Source of the DNA: a bacterium
GTDB taxonomy: Bacteria > Vulcanimicrobiota > JABDET01
Assembly (NCBI GenBank): GCA_021800275.1
Contig: JAJYZB010000004.1
Span: forward strand, 19,634 to 83,633
Direction of reading: 5' to 3'
DNA length: 64,000 nt
Part shown: one piece after another, positions 9,525-18,325 of the stretch
Layout: each line of letters opens with the position of its first letter
Numbering within the stretch: position 1 is the stretch's first letter
Notes under the pieces: model-generated
The model's database searches: none
Told to the model about the DNA's origin: nothing
What the model saw: only the letters and a program-made list of their open reading frames with translations
Made by a program: the position numbers and the translations under genes

Positions 9525-9672
9525 CAATAAAAACCCCTGAGCAAGTTATTCATCGTTAAATATTTTTCCATTAAGTGATTCTCTCCTGTATCAAAAAGCA
9601 GCAAAAACTACAGGCTTACTAAAATTGTGAGGAAAAGGATACGTCGCAGAGGAGTTTTGTCCTGACCCCAGA

Positions 9673-10590
9673 ATGAAAAAATTCATGACTAAACCCCAAA
9701 AGCCGCCTTTTGGCCCTCTCATTACTGCCATGGTTACTCCTTTTAAAGAGAACCTGGAAGTTGATTATGAAAAAGCATCCTCCCTTGCCAGAAAACTAAT
9801 CCAGGAAGGGAATGATGGATTGGTGACTGCTGGAACGACAGGGGAATCACCCACATTAACTCATCAAGAAAAACTTCAATTGTTTAAAGTGGTCAAAGAA
9901 GCGGTAGGAAAAGATATTCCTGTCATTGCTGGAACAGGAACTTATTCCACTCTTGAAACCATCCATTTTACTCAAGAAGCAGAATCCCTTGGAATGGATG
10001 GGGTTCTAGTGGTCTGTCCTTATTACAACAAACCTCCCCAGGAAGGGCTCTACCAACACTTTAAAAAAATCGCAGAAAATACAAAACTGCCGATTATCAT
10101 TTATAATATTCCTGGAAGAACGGGCGTAAATATGACCCCTGAAACCGTAGAACGACTGTCTTATATCCCGAATATCATTGGAATCAAAGAAGCGAGCGGG
10201 TCAGTGGAACAAGTTTCTGAAATCGCCCGCCGAATCTCCAGAGCCGGAACAGAACTTTACATCTGGAGCGGAGATGATGGACTAACCCTCCCTTTCCTCT
10301 CTTGTGGAGCCATTGGAGTTATCAGTGTGGCAGCTCATTTAACAGCCCGAGAGATGAAAGAGATGATCCAAAAATTCTTTGAAGGAAAGAGGGAAGAAGC
10401 CTTAGCTCTTCATCTCAACCTTCTGCCTTTCTTTAAAGCTCTTTTCACCACAACAAACCCAATTCCAGTGAAAGCCGCTTTAAAACTTGCGGGCTTCCCT
10501 GTCGGCGGCTTGCGCCCTCCCTTAATCGAAGCCTCTGAAAAAGAGATTCAATCTTTACAAGAAGCAATGAAATTTTTGAGTCCGATTTAA
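9673..10590 (+). CDS. dapA: 4-hydroxy-tetrahydrodipicolinate synthase
   Basis: This 305-residue TIM-barrel aldolase condenses pyruvate with aspartate semialdehyde, the first committed step to lysine and diaminopimelate. Visible residues are the Schiff-base Lys172 in IIGIKEASG, Tyr144 in IIYNIPGRTG, and Thr55-Thr56 in TAGTTGESP. An alternative ATG lies four codons in (MTKPQK). No strong Shine-Dalgarno precedes either start; a GAGGAG lies about 17 bases upstream of the first. It diverges from the pseudokinase gene across ~148 bp and is followed 22 bp later by the ankyrin protein. No other dap genes are nearby. Because the wider family includes NAL/KDG-type aldolases, the exact substrate is strongly suggested rather than proven. 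Confidence 0.92.
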   Translation: MKKFMTKPQKPPFGPLITAMVTPFKENLEVDYEKASSLARKLIQEGNDGLVTAGTTGESPTLTHQEKLQLFKVVKEAVGKDIPVIAGTGTYSTLETIHFTQEAESLGMDGVLVVCPYYNKPPQEGLYQHFKKIAENTKLPIIIYNIPGRTGVNMTPETVERLSYIPNIIGIKEASGSVEQVSEIARRISRAGTELYIWSGDDGLTLPFLSCGAIGVISVAAHLTAREMKEMIQKFFEGKREEALALHLNLLPFFKALFTTTNPIPVKAALKLAGFPVGGLRPPLIEASEKEIQSLQEAMKFLSPI

Positions 10591-10612
10591 AAAACTATTA
10601 AAGAATAAGCCG

Positions 10613-12184
10613 ATGTACTGCACAAAATGTGGAAATCCTAATTTAGAGCAAAATGAAAAATGCGCTTTCTGTGGAGCCGCTTTACAGAAGATAGAAGCAC
10701 AAACCGGAGGCAAAAATTTACCTCTTGCTGGCTTCTGGAAACGGTATGTCGCCAATATTCTGGATGGGCTCATTCTCAGCGGAATCAGTATCCTGGTATG
10801 GCTTCTTGTTTTTACTTCTGGTTTTGCTTTTTTTCATGGTTTTACCTTTTTCAAGAATCCTTCCAACCTACTCACTATCACTTTCATTTTCCGGCTCACT
10901 GACTATTTAGCCCTCTGGTTGTATTTCGCTTATTTCGAATCTTCTAAAAAACAAGCTACTCCTGGAAAAAGATATGTTGGAGAAATTGTCACGGACCGCA
11001 TGGGAAATAGAATCTCTTTTGGCAGAGCCAGCCTCAGATATATCATTAAATCACTTCCTGTGCTGCTGATGATAGCCTTGTTTTTCAAGACACAGCCTGT
11101 TCCATTAGAAACAGTAAATAACCCGTTTTCTGCTGCCGCTTTATTCATACCACTTTTCTTTTATGGCTGGTTCCTTGTGGACAGCCTGATGATTGTTTTT
11201 TCTAAAAGCAAAGAAGCCCTTCAAGATCTGATTGCTGGAACACGGGTGTTTTTAATTGAAGAGAAAAAAATTGGATGTTTTGTTGACGTATTCTCAGGAC
11301 TTTCCATGGCGGGCATGATCCTGGCAACCCTGATGCTGCTCTTTTTATTTCTGTTTGGGAAAGCTCTGACTAAAACGCAGCCCAATCTTTTTCAACAGAA
11401 TTCAGGTATTGTCACTGCAGCAGGCTCAGGAAACAAGTTTTTGGTTCGACTTTTTTTAAAACAAAAAGGGGCAGTGAATCAAAAAGGGGTTTTAGGAAAC
11501 ACAGCGCTTATGGCAGCCTGTGCTGCCGGACATAAAAAAATAGTCATTCTTTTACTGAAACACGGAGCTGATGTGAACATAAAAAACAATTATGGTTGCA
11601 CCGCCCTGTATTATGCTGTCCAGAATAAACACTATGATATAGCAAAAATCTTGCTGAAACACGGAGCTGATGTGAATGCTGAAGCGAATGATGGTAAAAC
11701 TGCTTTAAACTTGGCAGTATTTGGTCAGAATACATCTGGTCATTCTCTAAAACTTGTGAACCTTCTGCTGTCTTATAAAGCTAATGTTAACCTTCCCGAC
11801 AAAACAGGAATGACCCCGTTAATGGAAGCGGCATGGGGAGGAAATCTTGTTATAACCCGACTTCTCCTGCAGCATGGAGCCCGTGTCAATGCGCGTTATG
11901 GCAGTTCAAACACAGCTTTAATTTATGCTGCTCTAAGCGGATCTCTTCCCTGTGTAAAAACCCTAATTCATCATGGAGCAGAAGTCAATGAGGCTGGAAA
12001 ATGTCAAATTACCCCCTTGATGGAAGCTGCAGGAGAGGGCCACACCACTATCGTAAAATTCCTGTTAAATCATAAAGCTGCTCTGAACAAAAAAGACTGT
12101 ATCGGGGTTTCAGCCTTAACTTTCGCAAAAAATCACCGCCATCCAGCAATGGTGCAAATCCTGCAAAAGGCAGGGGCAAAATAA
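10613..12184 (+). CDS. Zinc-ribbon / RDD membrane domain / ankyrin-repeat fusion protein
   Basis: The 523-residue protein has three parts. Residues 1-25 are a zinc ribbon (CTKCGNPNLE, CAFCGAAL). Residues ~38-215 are an RDD-type membrane domain (WKRYVANILDGLIL, GKRYVGEIVTD) with about four helices, plus one further helix near 230-250. Residues ~270-523 are about seven ankyrin repeats, with repeated motifs GNTALMAACAAGHKKIV, LLLKHGADVN and TPLMEAAWGGN. The ankyrin part follows the last helix; its side of the membrane cannot be fixed from sequence. Ankyrin repeats bind proteins, and RDD domains have been linked to ion transport in some bacteria. It probably shares transcription with dapA. The 3' end converges on the phosphoesterase gene with only six bases between. 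Function unknown. Confidence 0.8.
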   Translation: MYCTKCGNPNLEQNEKCAFCGAALQKIEAQTGGKNLPLAGFWKRYVANILDGLILSGISILVWLLVFTSGFAFFHGFTFFKNPSNLLTITFIFRLTDYLALWLYFAYFESSKKQATPGKRYVGEIVTDRMGNRISFGRASLRYIIKSLPVLLMIALFFKTQPVPLETVNNPFSAAALFIPLFFYGWFLVDSLMIVFSKSKEALQDLIAGTRVFLIEEKKIGCFVDVFSGLSMAGMILATLMLLFLFLFGKALTKTQPNLFQQNSGIVTAAGSGNKFLVRLFLKQKGAVNQKGVLGNTALMAACAAGHKKIVILLLKHGADVNIKNNYGCTALYYAVQNKHYDIAKILLKHGADVNAEANDGKTALNLAVFGQNTSGHSLKLVNLLLSYKANVNLPDKTGMTPLMEAAWGGNLVITRLLLQHGARVNARYGSSNTALIYAALSGSLPCVKTLIHHGAEVNEAGKCQITPLMEAAGEGHTTIVKFLLNHKAALNKKDCIGVSALTFAKNHRHPAMVQILQKAGAK

Positions 12185-12190
12185 GAGCTT

Positions 12191-15082
12191 TTACTGCAGA
12201 AAATGCTGCACAGGAGCTCCTTGTTTTTCTGCTAATTTTTGGATGTAAGCTTTCACTTTTTCATAAGATTTTATCCCCTTAACTGCAATCCATCCTTCGG
12301 CAAACTGAACTCGTCCTGGAATTTTCATCAGGGTAACAGGAGAATAATAATATTTTCTGGGAATCTGAACTCTGCTCAAAGATTTCTCTTTTGTTGCTCC
12401 AGATGGGTAAGATCCAAGTTTTAATTTCAGTCTCTGCCATGGAGAACAGCTTCCTGGATTCAAAGCTTTTGGAATATCAGGCAGCATAAAATTAAGGGGT
12501 TTAAAATTAGGATGACGGGTAAATCCATTGATAATCACTTTTGCATTCGCATCCCACTGGGACATTGGAGGAACATGGAAGATCTTTTCAATGGTTGCCA
12601 TAATCGAAACTTGAGAATATCTTTCCTGGACAAGAGCTCCTTTTCTAACCCAGGGTCCTATCATAAGGGCAAAAGTTCTGTGGGCTGAAATGTGATCTGC
12701 GCCAGATTGGGCATCATCCTCTGTAATGAATATCAGGGTATTCTTCCAGATTTTTGAGTGGCTGATAAAACTGATGATTCTGCCTGCGGCCAGATCATTG
12801 TTAGCCACATAATACTGTGGAGTGTAATAACAAGGAGTTGCGCCTGCAGTATGATCATCAGGAAGCCAGATGTAAGTAAATTGGGGGAAATCGTTCTTCT
12901 GAAGCCTGTTTTTAGCCCAATGTAAAAAGATTTTAGCTCTGGTGGTGTCCAGAATATAGCGATTCCAGGCAGGATACATTTCATATACATCAGATTTCAT
13001 TTTTTTAGAAATCGAATCATTCCGGGAATGAGAAACAAACTCTCCAAAATCCTCAAAAGAAATATGATGCGCAGATAAATTGTTGAACAAATACAACCCA
13101 TAAGGATAAGAGATCCAGGGATTGGACATGTGATAATGAAGAATCTCTAAACTCCTTGGCCCCCAATAAGTGCTGTTAGCAAACATATTGTATTCATTTA
13201 AGCGAAATGGTCTTAATGCCTGTGTCCATCCAGGATTAGGAACCAGTCCTCTGCCCGAATAATACATTGGCCAGGTTCTCTGGACAAAATCAGAATCAGA
13301 GGCGCCTGTAGTCCATTCATGACCCTGAGCCGTAACTTCTCCATCCGCATAAAAATTCGTAAAAAGAGCATAATGATTGGCAAGCTGATATAAATTAGGA
13401 AGCTCATTCTGATTATAAAGATCTAATTTAGGATCAGCCCACTCACCGGCTCTTTTGTAAGAGCCAAAATCTTCGTCAAATGTTTTGTTTTCTCTTAAAA
13501 TAAAAATAACATGCTTAATGTGCCGCCTTAAAAATTGAACGGTCCTATTTTCCTCCATCTGTCTCTTCGTTCTCTGCGCTGTGGTAAAACCATTATTCGA
13601 AAGAGCGATCTGGGTCAATCTTTCAGCATGGGCTAAAAACCACTTGATCGAAACTTTCTGAAGGGCGCCATGCATAAAAGCCCCGATCCATTGAAATTCT
13701 AAATTAGGACCTGCCCCCAGTCCTTTTGCATTAGTAATATAAAGAGAACGAGCACTGGACGTCATTGAAGTTGGGTACCAGGCAGTCGGAATCAGTCCCA
13801 CCTCTTTATCGTTCCGGGCATTAAAAACTTCAACATCATTATTTCCTGCATTCGAGACAAAAATTAGATGATCGGAAACACTGACCCCATCCGGATAACT
13901 ACCATAAGGAGCATTTGAATAAGGTGAAACAGAAAGAACTTTTTCTATCTTTAATTTTCTTGCATCCACGAGATAAAGTCTATCCACATTGCTGGCGCAG
14001 ACAGCTACAGAATCAGTCCCAGGAATAGCGGCAGTGGCAAGGGGATGAAAACTGGCTCTTGTACTCAAATGTTTGCTGAATGGAACTTTGCCATAAAATT
14101 TTAAACTTCGGGAGTCGAAAACCCTGACTTCATCAGCTCCCCAATCGCAAACCACAACTTTTTCTCCTTGATCTGTCAAACTCAAAGCAATCGGATAAGC
14201 TCCTGCATTCACATATTTCACTTTCCCTGTCGCCAGATTAATTTTTGCAAGGCTATTCGATAAAAGTCCTGTCACATAAAGAAACTTCCCATTTTTTGCC
14301 AGAGCCACTGCATCCGGATAGAACAAATAAGGTTTAATGGTTTGATGTCCTTGATATTCGTAAGGATACTGCGTCTTAGGGAAAGGCTGATAAGTTAAAC
14401 GATAATTTTTTACCACCCTTAAATAGCCATGAATCAATCGAATTGCAATCACGTTATCTGTAATCCCACCGGCGGCATACAGAGTGCCATTTTTTGAAAC
14501 AGCTAATCCTTGATAAAAACTTTGATTTTTAAGATTCGTGGCAGGAACAGAAGTCTTTACAACATGGAACATATTCCCACCCATGTAAGAATATCCAACT
14601 AAATTTTTAAACCTTCTGGAAGCTTTCTGAGGAAATTGAATCACACGCCCTGTATAAGGCTGGTTCCAGTTTCCTCGATAAGCTTTGATCTCTGCCACAG
14701 GTTTTAAAGTTTTTCGATTGTACAAGATTAAATATTGAATTTTTCTAGCTCCATTGGTTAAAACAGCAATATAATCCCCGAAAATTTTAACATTGGTGGG
14801 AAAATTAGGGGTTCGATTTAAAATACCTACGGGAGAAATAAGCCTCTGCGTTGGCAAAAGATGAGTCGCCATTTTCAGATTTCTAATCGTTACCTTTAAT
14901 GGAAGATGAAGATCTTTTCTCAAAACAGAATGTCTGCGCGCAGAAATAATCCCCTGCGCACCGACAAAATCCCCGCCTGCCAGCGAGAAAAGCAGAAAAA
15001 AAACGAAAAGTCGCTTCCAATTTAATCTCAAATGAGCTGAAAAATTTAACAGCAGACTTGCAGAAAATTTATTTTTCTCCAC
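12191..15082 (-). CDS. Secreted beta-propeller / phosphoesterase (phospholipase C-like) protein
   Basis: The GTG start at 15082 has an AGGAAGTGA site. The 963-residue protein begins with a long signal peptide (RLFVFFLLFSLAGGDFVGAQG). A propeller of ~400 residues follows, with YVTN-like blades (NGKFLYVTGLLSNSLAKI, HLIFVSNAGNNDVEVFNA). The C-terminal half is an alkaline-phosphatase-fold phosphoesterase (AcpA/phospholipase C family). It shows the metal-site start HVIFILRENKTFDEDFG, then NFYADGEVTAQGHEWTTG, WLPDDHTAG, and ITEDDAQSGADHISAHR, which supplies the late Asp/His ligands. Members hydrolyse phosphate mono- or diesters outside the cytoplasm. It stands alone on its strand, converging with the ankyrin gene. 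Substrate is not readable from sequence. Confidence 0.85.
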   Translation of the reverse strand: MEKNKFSASLLLNFSAHLRLNWKRLFVFFLLFSLAGGDFVGAQGIISARRHSVLRKDLHLPLKVTIRNLKMATHLLPTQRLISPVGILNRTPNFPTNVKIFGDYIAVLTNGARKIQYLILYNRKTLKPVAEIKAYRGNWNQPYTGRVIQFPQKASRRFKNLVGYSYMGGNMFHVVKTSVPATNLKNQSFYQGLAVSKNGTLYAAGGITDNVIAIRLIHGYLRVVKNYRLTYQPFPKTQYPYEYQGHQTIKPYLFYPDAVALAKNGKFLYVTGLLSNSLAKINLATGKVKYVNAGAYPIALSLTDQGEKVVVCDWGADEVRVFDSRSLKFYGKVPFSKHLSTRASFHPLATAAIPGTDSVAVCASNVDRLYLVDARKLKIEKVLSVSPYSNAPYGSYPDGVSVSDHLIFVSNAGNNDVEVFNARNDKEVGLIPTAWYPTSMTSSARSLYITNAKGLGAGPNLEFQWIGAFMHGALQKVSIKWFLAHAERLTQIALSNNGFTTAQRTKRQMEENRTVQFLRRHIKHVIFILRENKTFDEDFGSYKRAGEWADPKLDLYNQNELPNLYQLANHYALFTNFYADGEVTAQGHEWTTGASDSDFVQRTWPMYYSGRGLVPNPGWTQALRPFRLNEYNMFANSTYWGPRSLEILHYHMSNPWISYPYGLYLFNNLSAHHISFEDFGEFVSHSRNDSISKKMKSDVYEMYPAWNRYILDTTRAKIFLHWAKNRLQKNDFPQFTYIWLPDDHTAGATPCYYTPQYYVANNDLAAGRIISFISHSKIWKNTLIFITEDDAQSGADHISAHRTFALMIGPWVRKGALVQERYSQVSIMATIEKIFHVPPMSQWDANAKVIINGFTRHPNFKPLNFMLPDIPKALNPGSCSPWQRLKLKLGSYPSGATKEKSLSRVQIPRKYYYSPVTLMKIPGRVQFAEGWIAVKGIKSYEKVKAYIQKLAEKQGAPVQHFLQ

Positions 15083-15249
15083 AGAATCACTTCCTCATAA
15101 GTTAATTTGATATTAAAGCTTAATTCACTTCCACTCTGTTAAATTCAAATCCTTTGAGAGAAACCTTGAATGCGACTGTATAGTCCGTTATGGAGTGGAG
15201 CCAGACCGCAAAGTAGGAGCGCAGACAGAGTGCTAGAAAATAGCGATAT

Positions 15250-16497
15250 ATGTTTTCACCAATTTCAACTGAAAAGAGAATAAAAGCAGCCGTCATTTTT
15301 TTATTCTTCTCTCTTTTCTTCTCGGGATGCGCCAGAACCCGCCGCCGCGAATTTCAAATCTGGACAATCTCGCTGCGCCCTCTGTTTACTGATTATATGA
15401 AACACGTCATTGCACAGTGGGAACAAAAGCATCCTGGGATCAAAGTAAAATGGCTGGATCTCCCGATCAATGCTATTCAACAGAAGCTGATTGTCGGTTT
15501 AGCTTCTGGAGATCCCCCCTCTATTGTCAATTTAAACACTGATATGGCGCTGCAGTTTAAGGAAATGGGGGTTCTGGAAAATCTCGATCAGGATGTTCCA
15601 CCGCGAATTCGAAAAAAATATTTCCCCGGATTCTGGAAAAATTTTGCTGTTCCCTGGTACGTGGCTCCTGAAATACTTATTTACAACCGAAAAATCTTCA
15701 AAAAAGCCGGATTGAATCCCAATAAACCTCCAAAAACCTGGAAGGAATTAATACACGACTCTGTCATCATTAAACAAAAAACAGGATTGTACGGTTGGTT
15801 TCCTGCCATTAAATTTTTAGATGAGCTGCAGGAACAGGGGATCCCTGTGATCAGCCCCAATAAAAAAAAGGCGCTCTTTAACAATCCTGAAGCTGTAAAA
15901 TGGCTTAATATGTACGTTCAACTCTTGAAAAAAGGGGATCTCCCCCATGAAGCGATTCTGCTGGGTAAAGCTTATCAAGAAGCAGTTGATCAGTATCAAG
16001 CGGGAAATCTCGGAATTTTAATGACAGGTCCTCAATTTCTAGAGAGGATTAAACAAAATTCTGAGACAGTCTATCGAGAAACAAGGGTTGCCCCTCTTCC
16101 CCTTGGTAAAGGAAACGTTTATAATGCAGCCTGCATGAATCTGGTCATTCCTAAAAATGCCCCATTAAAACAAGATGCGGTCAGTTTTCTTCTTTTCCTC
16201 ACAAACCAGGAGAACCAGTTGAAATTCTGTAAAAAAGCCCTGGTCTTCCCATCTCTCATCAATGCTGCAAAATCTCCCTTTTTTACGCACACTTCTCGAA
16301 AATCATTAACCTCTCAAGCGAGATCCATAGGAGCTTCAGAGTTAAAATATGCAAAAGATTTAACCCTTGAACTCCCTCATAAAAGGGACCTCAATGAAGC
16401 CGTACAAAATGCTGTCATTAAAGCCCTTTGGGGAGAAGAATCCTCTCAAACAGCACTGAATCACGCAGCAAAAATCTGGGATCGACTTCTGAAATGA
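15250..16497 (+). CDS. ABC transporter sugar-binding lipoprotein
   Basis: The 415-residue protein has a lipoprotein signal peptide (AVIFLFFSLFFSGC) and a type 1 extracellular solute-binding fold. Sequence marks include ITVKWL-like strand IKVKWLDLP, the SGDPPSIVNL segment, APEILIYNRKIFKKAGL and PKTWKELI, all typical of binding proteins for maltose, glycerol-phosphate or oligosaccharides. The ATG start lacks a clear ribosome site. It overlaps the first permease gene (ATGA) and opens a three-gene importer unit. The solute is unknown. The following GH15 enzyme makes an alpha-glucan oligosaccharide a reasonable guess. Confidence 0.9.
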   Translation: MFSPISTEKRIKAAVIFLFFSLFFSGCARTRRREFQIWTISLRPLFTDYMKHVIAQWEQKHPGIKVKWLDLPINAIQQKLIVGLASGDPPSIVNLNTDMALQFKEMGVLENLDQDVPPRIRKKYFPGFWKNFAVPWYVAPEILIYNRKIFKKAGLNPNKPPKTWKELIHDSVIIKQKTGLYGWFPAIKFLDELQEQGIPVISPNKKKALFNNPEAVKWLNMYVQLLKKGDLPHEAILLGKAYQEAVDQYQAGNLGILMTGPQFLERIKQNSETVYRETRVAPLPLGKGNVYNAACMNLVIPKNAPLKQDAVSFLLFLTNQENQLKFCKKALVFPSLINAAKSPFFTHTSRKSLTSQARSIGASELKYAKDLTLELPHKRDLNEAVQNAVIKALWGEESSQTALNHAAKIWDRLLK

Positions 16498-17366
16498 AAA
16501 AAAACGAAACCATCAGAGCTTATGCTTTTTTATTTCCCGCCCTGGCGCTGCTAGCAGTTTTCACTTTTTACCCGATTTTTTTTGGAACGGCTTTAAGTTT
16601 TTTTCATTATAATGTCGTCACTCCACCCCATTTTGTCGGACTTAAAAATTTCCTGCAAATTTTACAGGATCCAAAAGCAGAACTGGCTCTGGAAAACTCG
16701 CTCATTTACCTTCTCGTTGTTCCTTTTCTGCAGCTGTCTTCCATCATTCTAGCGGTCCTGGTGAATCAGGATCTCAAAGGAATTCATTTTTTCAGAGCCT
16801 GTTTTTATGTTCCTGTCATTACCAGTATTGTGGTTGTGGCTCTGGCATGGAAATGGATTCTGGCGGGAAATGGGCTGCTGAATGCTCTTTTTCTTTCCCT
16901 GCATCTCATCTCCCATAAAATTCAGTGGCTGACTAATCCTCACATCGCCCTATACAGCGTGATGCTGGTCACTTTCTGGAAAGGGGTTGGCTACTATATG
17001 GTTCTCTATCTGGCAGGGCTGCAAGGCATTGATCCACAGTATGAAGAAGCTGCTAAAATGGATGGAGCCGGACCCGTTAAAATCTTTACCAAAATCACTC
17101 TCCCTCTTTTAAAACCCATGATCGCTTTCTGCACCTTGATCTCTTCTATTGCAGCTTTAAAAGTATTTGCTGAAGTTTATGTGATGACAGGAGGGGGACC
17201 TCTTTTTTCAACAACAACCATGGTATATGAAATTTACGATCAGTTCATGAAACGGTTGAATCTGGGTTATGCTTCAGCGCTGGGTGTTATTTTAGCCTGT
17301 GCTGTTGGACTTCTTTCCTTTGTAAATTATAAATTTTTCAGGAGGGGCGGATTTGAAGCAGATTAA
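16494..17366 (+). CDS. ABC transporter permease, MalF/UgpA type
   Basis: I chose the ATG at 16494, which overlaps the stop of the binding protein (ATGA), over a longer frame from 16428 that runs through that gene. The protein has 290 residues and six predicted membrane helices. The first is AYAFLFPALALLAVFTFYPI, the standard start of sugar permeases. The cytoplasmic EAA loop that contacts the ATPase is YEEAAKMDGAGPVKIFTKIT near residues 185-205. It forms a heterodimer with the next permease. No ATPase gene is present in this window, so a shared MsmK/UgpC-type ATPase elsewhere is likely. Confidence 0.93.
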   Translation: MKKNETIRAYAFLFPALALLAVFTFYPIFFGTALSFFHYNVVTPPHFVGLKNFLQILQDPKAELALENSLIYLLVVPFLQLSSIILAVLVNQDLKGIHFFRACFYVPVITSIVVVALAWKWILAGNGLLNALFLSLHLISHKIQWLTNPHIALYSVMLVTFWKGVGYYMVLYLAGLQGIDPQYEEAAKMDGAGPVKIFTKITLPLLKPMIAFCTLISSIAALKVFAEVYVMTGGGPLFSTTTMVYEIYDQFMKRLNLGYASALGVILACAVGLLSFVNYKFFRRGGFEAD

Positions 17367-18168
17367 ACGCTTAAACCGCTATTTTATTTTGTCGGGATTA
17401 ACGATTCTTTTTGCCGGTCCATTTTACTGGCTGCTCATCACTTCATTAAGCGGAAACGGAAATGTTTTTGCGTTCCCGCCTTCTCTTTTCCCTTCCCACA
17501 TCACCTTCAGATATTATGTTGAGGTCTGGAAAACAGTGCCCATGGCACGTTTTTTTCTAAATACTCTCTGGATTGTTTCCTGGGGAACTTTTTTAACAGT
17601 TCTCATCAGTGCCATGGCAGGCTACCCTTTAGCCCGGATGGATTTCAAAGGAAGAAATATTATCTTCTTCCTCCTGTTAGCCACTTTAATGCTGCCAGAT
17701 GAAGCACTTCTTCTGGTGAATTTTTTGACCTGTGCAAAACTGGGATTGACCAATACTTATCTCGGGGTTTTCATTCCGAGCGTGGCTTCTGTTTTCGGAA
17801 TTTTCCTCATGCGTCAAGCTTTTCTCTCTATTCCGAAAGAACTGGAAGATGCAGCTCTTATGGATGGATGTGGTCCTTTGACGCTCTGGTGGAAAATTCT
17901 GCTGCCCATGGTCTCTCCTTCTCTGGCTACCCTGGCTGTATTCGCTTTTGTTGGCTACTGGAATAGCTTTCTCTGGCCTCTGATTATTTTAACCAATACA
18001 AAAATGTACCCTTTAAGTGTTGGGTTAACCTGGCTTTCAGGAACTTTTTCCACGAATTTCAGAGTCGTGGCAGCAGGGTCAGTTTTAGCCATGATCCCGA
18101 CCCTTCTCATTTTTCTCTCTCTGCAGAAGTACTTTGTCAAAGGAATCACTTCAGGAATGGGAAAATAG
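17353..18168 (+). CDS. ABC transporter permease, MalG/UgpE type
   Basis: The start is TTG at 17353, with an AGGAGGGG site a few bases upstream; it overlaps the end of the first permease by 14 bases. The 271-residue protein has six predicted helices. The EAA loop is ELEDAALMDGCGPLTLWWKI near residues 170-190. A typical C-terminal helix follows, ending QKYFVKGITSGMGK, the usual end of MalG-type proteins. It is the second half of the importer channel. No strong terminator is visible before the GH15 gene 157 bp downstream. Confidence 0.93.
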   Translation: MKQIKRLNRYFILSGLTILFAGPFYWLLITSLSGNGNVFAFPPSLFPSHITFRYYVEVWKTVPMARFFLNTLWIVSWGTFLTVLISAMAGYPLARMDFKGRNIIFFLLLATLMLPDEALLLVNFLTCAKLGLTNTYLGVFIPSVASVFGIFLMRQAFLSIPKELEDAALMDGCGPLTLWWKILLPMVSPSLATLAVFAFVGYWNSFLWPLIILTNTKMYPLSVGLTWLSGTFSTNFRVVAAGSVLAMIPTLLIFLSLQKYFVKGITSGMGK

Positions 18169-18325
18169 CGGAATTTTAACCTCTCCACTGTGGACTTCTA
18201 AACGCGTCTAAAAGTTAATAACTTATCTATAAACTTCTCTTAACTTATTTGCTATACTTACAATAAATGAGAATGAATTAAGGATCCACAGAATCTTATA
18301 ACAACAGCATAATAGAGGGGAAATT

